From positions 1 to 64,000 of the forward strand of contig JACCGJ010006000.1 in the NCBI GenBank assembly GCA_013407085.1: DNA of 64,000 nucleotides. The letters are read 5' to 3'. Below the pieces are notes generated by a model, which was not told the origin of the DNA, made no database searches, and worked only from the letters and a program-made list of their open reading frames with translations. The number at the start of each line of letters is the position of its first letter. The first letter of the stretch is position 1. Source of the DNA: Atriophallophorus winterbourni. Its lineage: Eukaryota > Platyhelminthes > Trematoda > Plagiorchiida > Microphallidae. Both the position numbers and the translations under genes were made by a program. This document shows positions 48,901 to 61,600 of the stretch, in pieces.

Positions 48901-51766
48901 CAAAGAAATGTATGTATGTCAAACAGCATAATGAATGATAAAAGCATATCAAGTACTAAGACAAATATAAAGTCTTCATGTTAACTGAATGGGCAATAAT
49001 ACATTAGAAATGCACTATACTTTAACGTTAAATGAATGCAAATAAACCGTATGACGTTTTTGATGATGTAAGCAAGAACTCACCTTTGAATGTTATCAGC
49101 TGAAACGCGCGAGTTTGAAGATGCAGCCGACTGGAATGACGCAAATCCTAACGTTTAAACGAGTCCGGTGTGAGCAATATCGCCATTCGTGAATTCTCAT
49201 GCAATTCGGAAATAAGCTTGGTTATTGTTACAAACAAGTATTCTGATAATTATCAAACAAGTCTATGTATTTCAACCAGCACCATGAATGCTAAAATCAT
49301 GTCAATACTAAACAAAATCAAAGACTTCATGATAACTGAATGGGCGATTATTCCTTAGGAATGCACTACACTTTAACAGCAAATCAATGCCAATAAACCG
49401 TTTGACGTTTTTGATGATGTAAGCAAGAAGTCACCGTTGAATATTTCAAGCTTAAACTCGCGAGTTTGAAGATGCCACAGACTGAAAAGACGCAATTCCC
49501 AACTTTTACACGAGTGAGGTCTGAACAATATTACAATTCATGAATTCTCATGCAATTCGAAAATAAGCTTGGTTATTGTTACAAACAAGTATTCTGATAA
49601 TTATCAATCAAGTCTATGTATTTCAACCAGCACCATGAATGCTGAAATCATGTCAAATACTAAAACAAAATCAAAGACTTCATGATAACTGAATGGGCGA
49701 TTATGCCTTAGGAATGCACTGCACTTTAACAGCAAATCAATGCCAATAAGCCGTTTGACATTTTCGATGATGTAAGCAAGAAGTGACCGTTGAATATTTC
49801 AAGCTTAAACTCGCGAGTTTGAAGATGCCACAGACTGGAAAGACGCAATTCCCAACGTTTACACGAGTGAGGTCTGAACAATTTTACAATTCATGATTTT
49901 TCATGCTATTCGAATGTAATCTTGGCCAGTGTTACAAACAAGTATTCTGATAATTATCAAAGAAATGTATGTATGTCAAACAGCCTAGTGAATGATAAAA
50001 GCATATCAAGTACTAAGACAAATATAAAGTCTTCATGTTAACTGAATGGGCAATAATACAGTAGAAATGCACTATACTTTAACGTCAAATGGATGCAAAT
50101 AAACCGTATGACGTTTTTGATGATGTAAGCAAGAACTCACCTTTGAATGTTATAAGCTGAAACGCGCGAGTTTGAAGATGCAGCTGACTGGAATGACGCA
50201 ACTCCTAACGTTTAAACGAGTCCGGTGTGAGCAATATCGCCATTCGTGAATTCTCATGCAATTCGAAAATAAGCTTGGTCATTGTTACAAACAAGTATTC
50301 TGATAATTGTCAAACAAGTCTATGTATTTCAACCAGCACCATGAATGCTACAATCATGTCAAATACTAAAACAAAATCAAAGACTTCATGATAACTGAAT
50401 GGGCGATAATTCCTCATGAATGCACTGCACTTTAGCAGCAAATCAATGCCAATAAACCATTTGACGTTTTTGATGATGTGAGCAAGAAACTAACAGTTGA
50501 ATATTTCAACCTGAAACGCGCGAGTTTGAAGATGCAGCCGACTGGAATGACGCATTTCCTAACGTTTACACGAGTGAGGTCTGAACTATATCGCCATTCG
50601 TGAATTCTCATGCTATTCGAATGTAATCTTGGCCAGTGTTACAAACAAGTATTGTGATAATTATCAAAGAAATGTATGTATGTCAAACAGCATCATGAAT
50701 GATAACAGCATATCAAGTACTAAGACAAATATAAAGTCTTCATGTTAACTGAATGGGCAATAATACATTAGAAATGCACTATACTTTAACGTCAAATGAA
50801 TGCAAATAAACCGTATGACGTTTTTGATGATGTAAGCAAGAACTCACCTTTGAATGTTATAAGCTAAAACGCGCGGGTTTGAAGATGCTGCCGACTGGAA
50901 TTACGCAACTCTAAACGTTTAAACGAGTCCAGTGTAAGCAATATCGCCATTCGTGAATTCTCATGCAATTCGAAAATAATTTTGGTCAGTGTTACATACA
51001 AGTAATCTGATATTTATCAAACAAATCTTCGTATTTTATCTAGCACCATAATAGCTTAAATCATATGAAATACTAAAACAAAATAAAGTCTTCATGTTAA
51101 GTTATTGGGCAATAATACATTAAGAATATAATATACTTAAACATGAAATCAATGCTAATAAACCGTTTGACGTTTTTGATGATGTAAGCAAGAACTAACC
51201 GTTGAATGTTTCAAGCTGAAACGCGCGAGTTTGAAGATGCAGCAGACTGGAATGACGCAACCCCTTACGTTTAAACGAGTCAGGTCTGAACAATATCGCT
51301 ATTTGTGAATTCCCATGCAATTCGAAAATAATCTTGGTCAGTGTTGTAAACAATTATTCTGATGATTATCAAACAAATCTTCGTATTTCAACCAGCACCA
51401 TAAATGGTAAAAGCATATCAAATACTAAGACAAAAATAAAGTTTTCATGTCAATTGAATGGGCAATACTACGTTAGAAATGCACTATACTTTTACATCAT
51501 TTCAATGACAAAATCCGTTTGACGTTGATGATAAGATGTATGCAAGAACTCACCGTTGAATGTTTCAAGCTGAATCGTGCGAGTTTGAAAATGCAGCAGA
51601 TTGGAATTACGCAACTTTTAACGTTTAAACGAATCAGGTCTGAACAATATCGCCATTTGTTAATTCTCATGCAATTCGAAAATAAAATTAATCAGTGTTA
51701 CAAAAATATAATCTGATGATTATCAAACTAATCTATTCATTTCAAACAGCACAATGAATCCTAAAG
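42967..51766 (+). repeat. Satellite 2 array, main segment (A/B dimers)
   Basis: About 25 monomers have anchors near 42977, 43330, 43683, 44035, 44386, 44740, 45090, 45446, 45796, 46153, 46503, 46857, 47207, 47563, 47917, 48281, 48636, 48987, 49336, 49690, 50044, 50399, 50753, 51104 and 51457. Type A has 'aaataaaccgtatgacg' and 'gcagccgactggaatgacg'; type B has 'aataaaccgtttgacg' and 'gccacagactggaaagacg'. They alternate A-B from 42977 to about 48280, giving ~706 bp dimers. Beyond that are hybrid monomers and B-B neighbours; after 50753 monomers become single-type and diverged. No coding potential is seen. Confidence 0.96.
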
Positions 51767-52420
51767 GCTACCGTACGAGCAGTTCTAATGTATGGCTGCG
51801 AGACGTGGACGCTGTGGCAAGCCGATACTCAACGATTATTGACGTTTGATCATCGTTGCCTGCGGAGTATAGCTCGTTTAAGCTGGCAACAGAAAGTCAA
51901 AAAAGATGACGTCAGAAGGGCAGTCCTCGCCGATCGCTCTGTGCCACTCTCCGATCATATATCCATGTGCCAGCTGAGATGGCTGGGGCACGTTCTCCGT
52001 ATGGATGAGCGACGCCTTTCTCGCCTAGCTCTTTTTGCTCTCACTGGACCTGATTGAAAACGTTGCCGTGGCGGACAAAGGAATACCTGGCGGAAGACCC
52101 TCAAGCGTCTAACAGCTCCACTAGCCATCGTAGGAACATCGCGCTCACCTAGGTTGGGTCCGAGGGACCGTAAAGATATGTGGCTGATAACACTCAGTGT
52201 GATGGCAAAAGAAAGGAACCAGTGGCGAGAATCCTGCCGTGCTTGTGTTCCCGTTTATCAGTGACCCTCCCCATCCCTTATTCCAAAGGCACAAAAGATC
52301 ACAAACGGCATGTGTAAACAGAGAGACATCATCATCATCACGTAACTTCTTCATGGTATACTTGTTGGCACATCGTCTGTAAAGACTTGTGTGATGATAA
52401 TATTAATAAATAATAAAAGA
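51767..52420 (+). mobile_element. 5'-truncated RTE-type LINE 3' end
   Basis: A second, different RTE-type element sits in satellite 2 as a 654 bp 3' piece. It starts in the post-reverse-transcriptase region and ends with a short TAA-rich tail ('tattaataaataataaaag'), after which the satellite resumes at 'caaatactaagac'. A weak 'taaag/taaaag' pair flanks it. 5' truncation with a simple-repeat tail is the usual product of target-primed reverse transcription. Confidence 0.88.
51768..52263 (+). pseudogene. RTE-type LINE pol C-terminus with single nonsense change
   Basis: The frame has 'LMYGCETWTLWQADTQRLL', 'FDHRCLRSIARLSW', 'HISMCQLRWLGHVLRMDERR', then a TGA near 52055 where the family has Trp (TGG to TGA). 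It continues in the same frame with 'KRCRGGQRNTWRKTLKRL', 'LGPRDRKDMWLITLSVMA' and 'RNQWRESC' to a natural stop near 52263. Apart from the one stop, this part is intact, which suggests a younger insertion than the larger RTE-like element. The wording resembles RTE elements known from schistosomes. Confidence 0.85.
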
Positions 52421-52655
52421 AAATCAAATACTAAGACAAAAATAAAGTCTTCAAGTTAACTGAATGTGCAATAATACATTAGGAATGCACTATACATTAC
52501 CATCAGATCAGGGCAAAAAACTGTATGACATTTTTCATGATGTAAGCAAGAGTGCTTTGTTGAATGTTTCAAAGCGAAACGCGCGAGTTTGAAGATGCAG
52601 CAGACTGAAATGACGCAACTCTTAACGTTTAAACGAGTCCAGTGTGAGCAATATT
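52421..52655 (+). repeat. Satellite 2, last partial monomer
   Basis: Satellite 2 resumes after the LINE piece ('gaatgtgcaataatacatta', 'gcagcagactgaaatgacg') and breaks at 'agtgtgagcaatat' at 52655, where satellite 3 begins with no spacer. Confidence 0.92.
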
Positions 52656-55600
52656 GTGCATCTTGACCTTGTAGTTTAATGCCATCATCGAACGAATTTT
52701 CATTCATCTTAACGGCGATCGGTCGCTTTACAAGATGGCCACTGCTTTTTCGATCAAAGACCACGTTCCGAGTCTGTAGCACGGGTCTTCGTTGAACACT
52801 GGATTTCCCATTTTGGCACACCATTTATCATCGCAACCGACCATGGCGCTCGTTTTTAATCGACAATGTTCCGAGATTTGACTCTACAACTTGGCTCACA
52901 GCAAATTCAAAAGACCGCCAACAACCCCAACGCGAATTAATTGGTTGATGGCGCCACACCGGCAGGTCGAATGCACTTTAGCTGCTAAACTCATCCTAAA
53001 GGATGCACTGAGAAATTATCACATCCTCTTCTTGGAATTCGTTCTACCATCTTAGAATGCATTCATTGCTCAGCCACAGAGTTAGTTTGTGGCACTACCT
53101 TGTGTCTTCCCGGTGAACTGGTTGTGCCTTGCCAGTCTTTACCTTCTATGTCAGATTACATACGTCACTGGCGATCGTTCGTTTCGAAGTTGGATTATAG
53201 AACTCCACGAGAGCGTCATGTACACCAACAGAAATCACCTGATCGCGATACGTGTGATTTTTTATGCGACGTGTGTCCTGATGTGAACCAGTTCAACTAT
53301 CATAGACCACGCAGAGCTATTAAGTGTAAACACAAGTACGTCATTTTGAATATGAAAGGTCGACGCCTCACGGTTCCTATTGAACGTCTAAAACCAGCTT
53401 TCGTTGATCTTTAGCCACCAAATCAATCAACACTGCTTTCCCCTCAGTCACAACCGCCGTGTAATCCTCATGTGCCTACCACCTCCCTCGTTCATCCCAA
53501 TCCTACAGTCCCTTCCAGTCCCTTTCAGTACCATCCATTTCCGTTTAAACTCGAACCGATAGACAAGTGTGTTGGTCCAACCGTCGAAAGAACAAAATAA
53601 CACGACGTACGATCACACCTAACATCCACTTTGGGCATTCAAACGGCCAATTCTCTCATGTGCATCTTGACCTCGTAGGTTGGTGCCCTCACCGAACGGA
53701 TATTCATTCATTCAAACTGCGATCGATCGCATTACAAAATGGCCGATTGCTTTTCCTCTCAAAGATCACATTTTGAGTGTGTAGCACACGTCTTTGTCGA
53801 ACACTGGATTGCCTATTTCGGCACACCATTTTCCAACGCAATCGACCCCGGCGCTAACTTTCAATTGATATTGTTCCGAGATTTGACTATACACCTTGGC
53901 TCTCAGCACAGCCGAACTACCGCCTACCATCCTAACGTGAATGGATTAGGTGATGGCGCCCCACCAGCAGGTCAAAGCCGCTTTTGCTGGTCAGTCCGAT
54001 CCTAAAAGATGCACTAAGAATTTATCACTTCCCCTTCTTGGAATTCGTTCTACCATGAAAGAAGACATGCAATGCTCAGCCGCAGAGTTAGTTTGCTGCA
54101 CTACCTTGTGTCTCTCCGGTGAACTCGTAGTGCCATGCCAGTCATTACCTTCTATGTCCGATTACATAACTCGCCTGCGATCGTTTGTGTCGAAGTTGAA
54201 TTATACGACTCCACGACAGCGCCGTGTCCACCAACAGAAATCACCTCATCGCGATACGTGCGATTTTATTTGTGCGATGTGTGTCCTTATATAAACCACT
54301 TCAACCATCCTTTCATAGATCACGCAGAGCTACTAAGCGTAAGCACAAGTACGTCATTTTGAATATGAATGGTCGAAACCTCACGGTTTTTATTGATCGT
54401 CTAAAACCAGCTTTCGTTGAGCTTAAGCCACCAAATCTATCAACGATGCTTTCCCCTCAATCACAACCGCCGTGTAATCCTCATGTGCCTACCACCGCCG
54501 TCGGTCATCCCAATCCTCCAGTCCCATCCATTTCCGTTGAAACTCAAAACGGTAGACAAGTGCGTTGACCCAATCGTCGAAAGAACAAAATATCACGACG
54601 TACGATCACACCTAACATTCACTTTGGGCATTCAAACGGTCAATTCTCTCATGTGCATCTTGACCTCTTCGGTTAATGCCATCATCGAACGGATATTCAT
54701 TCATCCTTATCGCGATCTATCGCCTTACAAGATGGCCCACTGCTTTTTCGATCAAAGTCCACGTTCTGTGTCTGTAACACGCGTCTTTGTCGAACCCCGG
54801 ATTGCCTATATTGGCACACCATTTTTCAACGCAACCGACCCTGGCGCTTCCTTCAAATCGATAGTGTTCTGAGATTTGACCATACACCGTGGCTCTCAGC
54901 ACATCCGAACAACCGCCTACTATTCCACCGCGAATGGATTCGTTGATGGCGCCCCGCCGTCAGGTAAAAGCCGCTTTTGCTGGTCAGTCCGATCCTTATA
55001 GTTGCACTGAGAATTTATCACTTCCTCTTCTTGGAATTCGTTCTACCATTATAAAAGATGTGCAATGCTCAGCCGCAGAGTTAGTTTGTGGCACTACCTT
55101 GTGTCTGCCCGGTAAACTCGTTCTCCCTTTCCAGTCATTACCTTCTATGTCAGATTACATAACTCGCTTGCCATCGTTTGTGTCGAAGTTGGAATATACG
55201 ACACAATTTTAGCGCCATATCGACCAACAGAAATCACCTCATCGCGATACGTGCGATTTTATTTGTGCGATGTGTGTCCCTATATAAACCACTTCAACCA
55301 TCCTATCATAGATCACGCAAAGCTACTAAGCGTGAACACAAGTACGTCATTTTCAATATGAATGGTCGAAACCTCACGGTTTTTATTGATCGTCTGAAAC
55401 CAGCTTTCGTTGATCCTAAGCCACCAAATCTATCAACGATGCTTTCCCCTCAATCACAACCGCCGTGTAATCCTCATGTGCCTATTACCTCCCTCTTTCA
55501 TCCCAATCCTCCAGTACCATCCATTTCCGTTTAAACTCGAACCGATAGACAAGTGTGTTGGTCCAACCGTCGAAAGAACAAAATAACACGACGTACGATC

Positions 55601-58600
55601 ACACCTAACATCCACTTTGGGCATTCAAACGACCAATTCTCTCATGTGCATCTTGACCTCGTAGGTTGGTGCCCTCACCGAACGCATATTCATTCATCCT
55701 AATCGCGATCTATCGCTTTACAAGATGGCCCACTGCTTTTTCGATCAAAGTCCACGTTCTGTGTCTGTAACACGCGTCTTTGTCGAACACTGGATTGCCT
55801 ATTTCGGCACACCATTTTTCAAAGCAACCGACCCTGGCGCTCACTTTCAATCGAGATTGTTCCGAGATTTGACCATACACCTTGGCTCTCAGCACAGCCG
55901 AACTACCGCCTACCATCCTAACGTGAATGGATTAGGTGATGGCGCCCCACCAGCAGGTCAAAGCCGCGTTTGCTGGTCAGTCCGATCCTAAAAGATGCAC
56001 TAAGAATTTATCACTTCCCCTTCTTGGAATTCGTTCTACCATGAAAGAAGACATGCAATGCTTAGCCGCAGAGTTAGTTTGCTGCACTACCTTGTGTCTC
56101 TCCGGTGAACTCGTAGTGCCATGCCAGTCATTACCTTCTATGTCCGATTACATAACTCGCCTGCGATCGTTTGTGTCGAAGTTGGATTATACGACTCCAC
56201 GACAGCGCCGTGTCGACCAACAGAAATCACCTCATCGCGATACGTGCGATTTCATTTGTGCGATGTGTGTCCCTATATAAACCACTTCAACCATCCTCAT
56301 AGAACACGCAGAGCTACTAAGCGTAAACACAAGTACGTCATTTTGAATATGAATGATCGAAACCTCACAGTTTCTATTGATCGTCTAAAACCAGCTTTCG
56401 TTGAGCTTAAGAGACCAAATCAATTGACACTGCTTTCCACTCAATCACAACTGCCCTAATGTGCCTACCACCGCCGTCGGTCATCCCAATCCTCCAGTCC
56501 CATCCATTTCCGTTGAAACTCGAAACGGTAGACAAGTGCGTTGACCCAATAGTCGAAAGAAGAAAATATCACGACGTATGATCACACCTAACATTCACTT
56601 TGGGCATTCAAACGGTCAATTCTCTCATGTGCATCTTGACCTCTTCGGTTAATGCCATCATCGAACGGATATTCATTCATCCCTTATCGCGATCTATGGC
56701 TTTACAAGATGGCCCACTGCTTTTTCGATCAAAGTCCACGTTCTGTGTCTGTAACACGCGTCTTTGTCAAACCCCGGATTGCCTATGTTGGCACACCATT
56801 TATCAACGCAACCGACCCTGGCGCTCACTTTCAATCGAGATTGTTCCGAGATTTGACTATACACCTTGGCTCTCAGCACAACCGAACCACCGCCTACAAT
56901 CCCACCGCGAATGGATTGGTTGATGGCGCCCCGCCGGCAGGTCGAAGCCGCTTCTGCTGGTCAGTCCGATCCTTATTGTTGCACTGAGAATTTATCACTT
57001 TCTCTTTTCGGAATTCGATCTACCATGAAAGAAGTCATGCAATGCTCAGCCGCAGAGTAAGTTAGTAGCAATTCCTTGTGTCCACCGGTGAACACTTTCT
57101 GCCTTCCCAGTCATTACCTTCTATGTCAGATTACATTACTCGCTTGCGATCGTTTGTGTCGAAGTTGGAATATACAACTCAACTTGAGCGCCATGTCGAC
57201 CAACAGAAATCACCTCATCGCGATACGTGCGATTTCATTTGTGCGATGTGTGTCCCTATATAAACCACTTCAACCATCCTCATAGAACACGCAGAGCTAC
57301 TAAGCGTATACACAAGTACGTCATTTTGAATATGAATGATCGAAACCTCACAGTTTCTATTGATCGTCTAAAACCAGCTTTCGTTGAGCTTAAGAGACCA
57401 AATCAATTGACACTGCTTTCCACTCAATCACAACTGCCCTAATGTGCCTACCACCGCCGTCGGTCATCCCAATCCTCCAGTCCCATCCATTTCCGTTGAA
57501 ACTCGAAACGGTAGACAAGTGCGTTGACCCAATAGTCGAAAGAAGAAAATATCACGACGTATGATCACACCTAACATTCACTTTGGGCATTCAAACGGTC
57601 AATTCTCTCATGTGCATCTTGACCTCTTCGGTTAATGCCATCATCGAACGGATATTCATTCATCCCTTATCGCGATCTATGGCTTTACAAGATGGCCCAC
57701 TGCTTTTTCGATCAAAGTCCACGTTCTGTGTCTGTAACACGCGTCTTTGTCAAACCCCGGATTGCCTATGTTGGCACACCATTTATCAACGCAACCGACC
57801 CTGGCGCTCACTTTCAATCGAGATTGTTCCGAGATTTGACTATACACCTTGGCTCTCAGCACAACCGAACCACCGCCTACAATCCCACCGCGAATGGATT
57901 GGTTGATGGCGCCCCGCCGGCAGGTCGAAGCCGCTTCTGCTGGTCAGTCCGATCCTTATTGTTGCACTGAGAATTTATCACTTTCTCTTTTCGGAATTCG
58001 ATCTACCATGAAATAAGTCATGCAATGCTCAGCCGCAGAGTAAGTTAGTAGCAATTCCTTGTGTCCACCGGTGAACACTTTCTGCCTTCCCAGTCATTAC
58101 CTTCTATGTCAGATTACATTACTCGCTTGCGATCGTTTGTGTCGAAGTTGGAATATACAACTCAACTTGAGCGCCATGTCGACCAACAGAAATCACCTCA
58201 TCGCGATACGTGCGATTTTATTTGTGCGATGTGTGTCCCTATATAAACCACTTCAACCATCCTTTCATAGATCACGCGGAGCTACTGAGCGTAAACACAA
58301 GTACGTCATTTTGAATATGAATGGTCGAAACCTCACGGTTTTTATTGATCGTCTAAAACCAGCTTTCGTTGAGCTTGAGCCACCAAATCTATCAACGATG
58401 CTTTCCCCTCAATCACAACCGCCGTGTAATCCTCATGTGCCTATTACCTCCCTCGTTCATCCCAATCCTCCAGTACCATCCATTTCCGTTGAAACTCGAA
58501 ACGGTAGACAAGTGCGTTGAACCTATGGTCGAAAGAAGAAAATATCACGACGGACGATCACACCTAACATTCACTTTGGGCATTCAAACGACCAATTCTC

Positions 58601-61600
58601 TCATGTGCATCTTGACCTCGTAGGTTGGTGCCCTCACCGAACGCATATTCATTCATCCTAATCGCGATCTATCGCTTTACAAGATGGCCCACTGCTTTTT
58701 CGATCAAAGTCCACGTTCTGTGTCTGTAACACGCGTCTTTGTCGAACACTGGATTGCCTATTTCGGCACACCATTTTTCAACGCAACCGACCCTGGCGCT
58801 AACTTTCAATTGATATTGTTCCGAGATTTGACCATACACCTTAGCTCTCAGCACAGCCGAACTACCGCCTACCATCCTAACGTGAATGGATTAGGTGATG
58901 GCGCCCCACCAGCAGGTCAAAGCCGCTTTTGCTGGTCAGTTCGATCCTAAAAGATGGAATAAGAATTTATCACTTTCCCTTCTTGGAATTCGTTCTACCG
59001 TGAAAGAAGACATGCAATGCTCAGCCGCAGAGTTAGTTTGCTGCACTACCTTGTGTCTCTCCGGTGAACTCGTAGTGCCATGCCAGTCATTACCTTCTAT
59101 GTCCGATTACATAACTCGCCTGCGATCGTTTGTGTCGAAGTTGGATTATACGACTCCACGACAGCGCCGTGTCGACCAACAGAAATCACCTCATCGCGAT
59201 ACGTGCGATTTTATTTGTGCGATGTGTCCCTATATAAACCACTTCAACCATCCTATCATAGAACACGCAGAGCTACTAAGCGTAAACACAACTACGTCAT
59301 TTTGAATATGAATGATCGAAACCTCACAGTTTCTATTTATCGTCTAAAACCAGCTTTCGTTGAGCTTGAGAGACCAAATCCATTAACACTGCTTTCCCCT
59401 AAATCACAACTGCCCTAATGTGCCTACCACCGCCGTCGGTCATCCCAATCCTCCAGTCCCATCCATTTCCGTTGAAACTCGAAACGGTAGACAAGTGCGT
59501 TGACCCAATGGTCGAAAGAAGAAAATATCACGACGGACGATCACACCTAACATTCACTTTGGGCATTCAAACGACCAATTCTCTCATGTGCATCTTGACC
59601 TCTTCGGTTAATGCCATCATCGAACGGATATTCATTCATCCCTTATCGCGATCTATCGCTTTACAAGATGGCCCACTGCTTTTTCGATCAAAGTCCACGT
59701 TCTGTGTCTGTAACACGCGTCTTTGTCAAACCCCGGATTGCCTATTTTGGCACACCATTTATCAACGCAACCGAGCCTGGCGCTCCCTTTAAATCGATAG
59801 TGTTCCGAGATTTGATCATACAACTTGGCTCTCAGCACATCCGAACAACCGCTTACTATTCCACCGCGAATGGATTCGTTGATGGCGCCTCGCCGGCAGG
59901 TTGAAGCCGCTTCTGCTGGCCAGTCCGATCCTTATAGTTACACTGAGAATTTATCACTTCCTCTTCTTGGAATTCGTTCTACCATGAAAGAAGTCATGCA
60001 ATGCTCAGCCGCAGAGTAAGTTAGTAGCAATACCTTGTGTCCACCGGTGAACACTTTCTGCCATGCTAGTCATTACCTTCTATCTCAGATTACATAACTC
60101 GCTTGCGATCGTTTGTGTCGAAGTTGAATTATACGACTCCACGACAGCGCCGTGTCCACCAACAGAAATCACCTCATCGCGATACGTGCGATTATATTTG
60201 TGCGATGTGTGTCCCTATATAAACCACTTCAACCATCCTTTCATAGATCATGCAGAGCTACTAAGCGTAAACACAAGTACGTCATTTTGAATATGAATGG
60301 TCGAAACCTAACGTTTTTTATTAATCGTCTTAAATCAGCTTTCGTTGAGCTTAGGCCACCAAATCTATCAACGATGCTTTCCCCTCAATCACAACCGCCG
60401 TGTAATCCTCATGTGCCCACTACCGCCGTCGGTCATCCCAATCCTCCAGTCCCATCCATTTCCGTTGAAACTAGAAACGGTAGACAAGTGCGTTGACCCA
60501 ATCGTCGAAAGAACAAAATATCACGACGTACGATCACACCTAACATTCACTTTGGGCATTCAAACGGTCAATTCTCTCATGTGCATCTTGACCTCTTCGG
60601 TTAATGCCATCATCGAACGGATATTCATTCATCCTTATCGCGATCTATCGCCTTACAAGATGGCCCACTGCTTTTTCGATCAAAGTCCACGTTCTGTGTC
60701 TGTAACACGCGTCTTTGTCGAACCCCGGATTGCCTATATTGGCACACCATTTTTCAACGCAACCGACCCTGGCGCTTCCTTCAAATCGATAGTGTTCTGA
60801 GATTTGACCATACACCGTGGCTCTCAGCACATCCGAACAACCGCCTACTATTCCACCGCGAATGGATTCGTTGATGGCGCCCCGCCGTCAGGTAAAAGCC
60901 GCTTTTGCTGGTCAGTCCGATCCTTATAGTTGCACTGAGAATTTATCACTTCCTCTTCTTGGAATTCGTTCTACCATTATAAAAGATGTGCAATGCTCAG
61001 CCGCAGAGTTAGTTTGTGGCACTACCTAGTGTCTGCCCGGTAAACTCGTTCTCCCTTTCCAGTCATTACCTTCTATGTCAGATTACATAACTCGCTTGCC
61101 ATCGTTTGTGTCGAAGTTGGAATATACGACACAATTTTAGCGCCATATCGACCAACAGAAATCACCTCATCGCGATACGTGCGATTTTATTTGTGCGATG
61201 TGTGTCCCTATATAAACCACTTCAACAATCATGTCATACATCACGCAGAGCTACTAAGCGTAAACACAAGTACGTGATTTTGAATATGAATCGTTGATGC
61301 CTCACGGTTTTTATTGATCGTCTAAAACCAGCTTTCGTTGAGCTTAAGCCACCAAATCCATCAACGATGCTTTTCCCTCAATCACAACCGCCGTGTAATC
61401 CTCATGTGCCTACCACCGCCGTCGGTCATCCCAATCCTTCAGTCCCATCCATTTCCGTTGATATTCGAAACGGTATACAAGTGCGTTGGCCCAACCGTCG
61501 AAAGAACAAAATATCACGACGAACGATCACACCTAACATCCACTCTGGGCATTCGAACGCTCAATACTTTCATGTGCATCTTGACCTCGTCGGTTAATGC

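Noticed and set aside
36996..52655. Hammerhead ribozyme in satellite 2
   Set aside because: Some monomers read 'ctgatgattatcaaac' (near 51355), which resembles the CTGATGA core. The GAAA partner and flanking stems are absent, and most monomers read 'ctgataa'.
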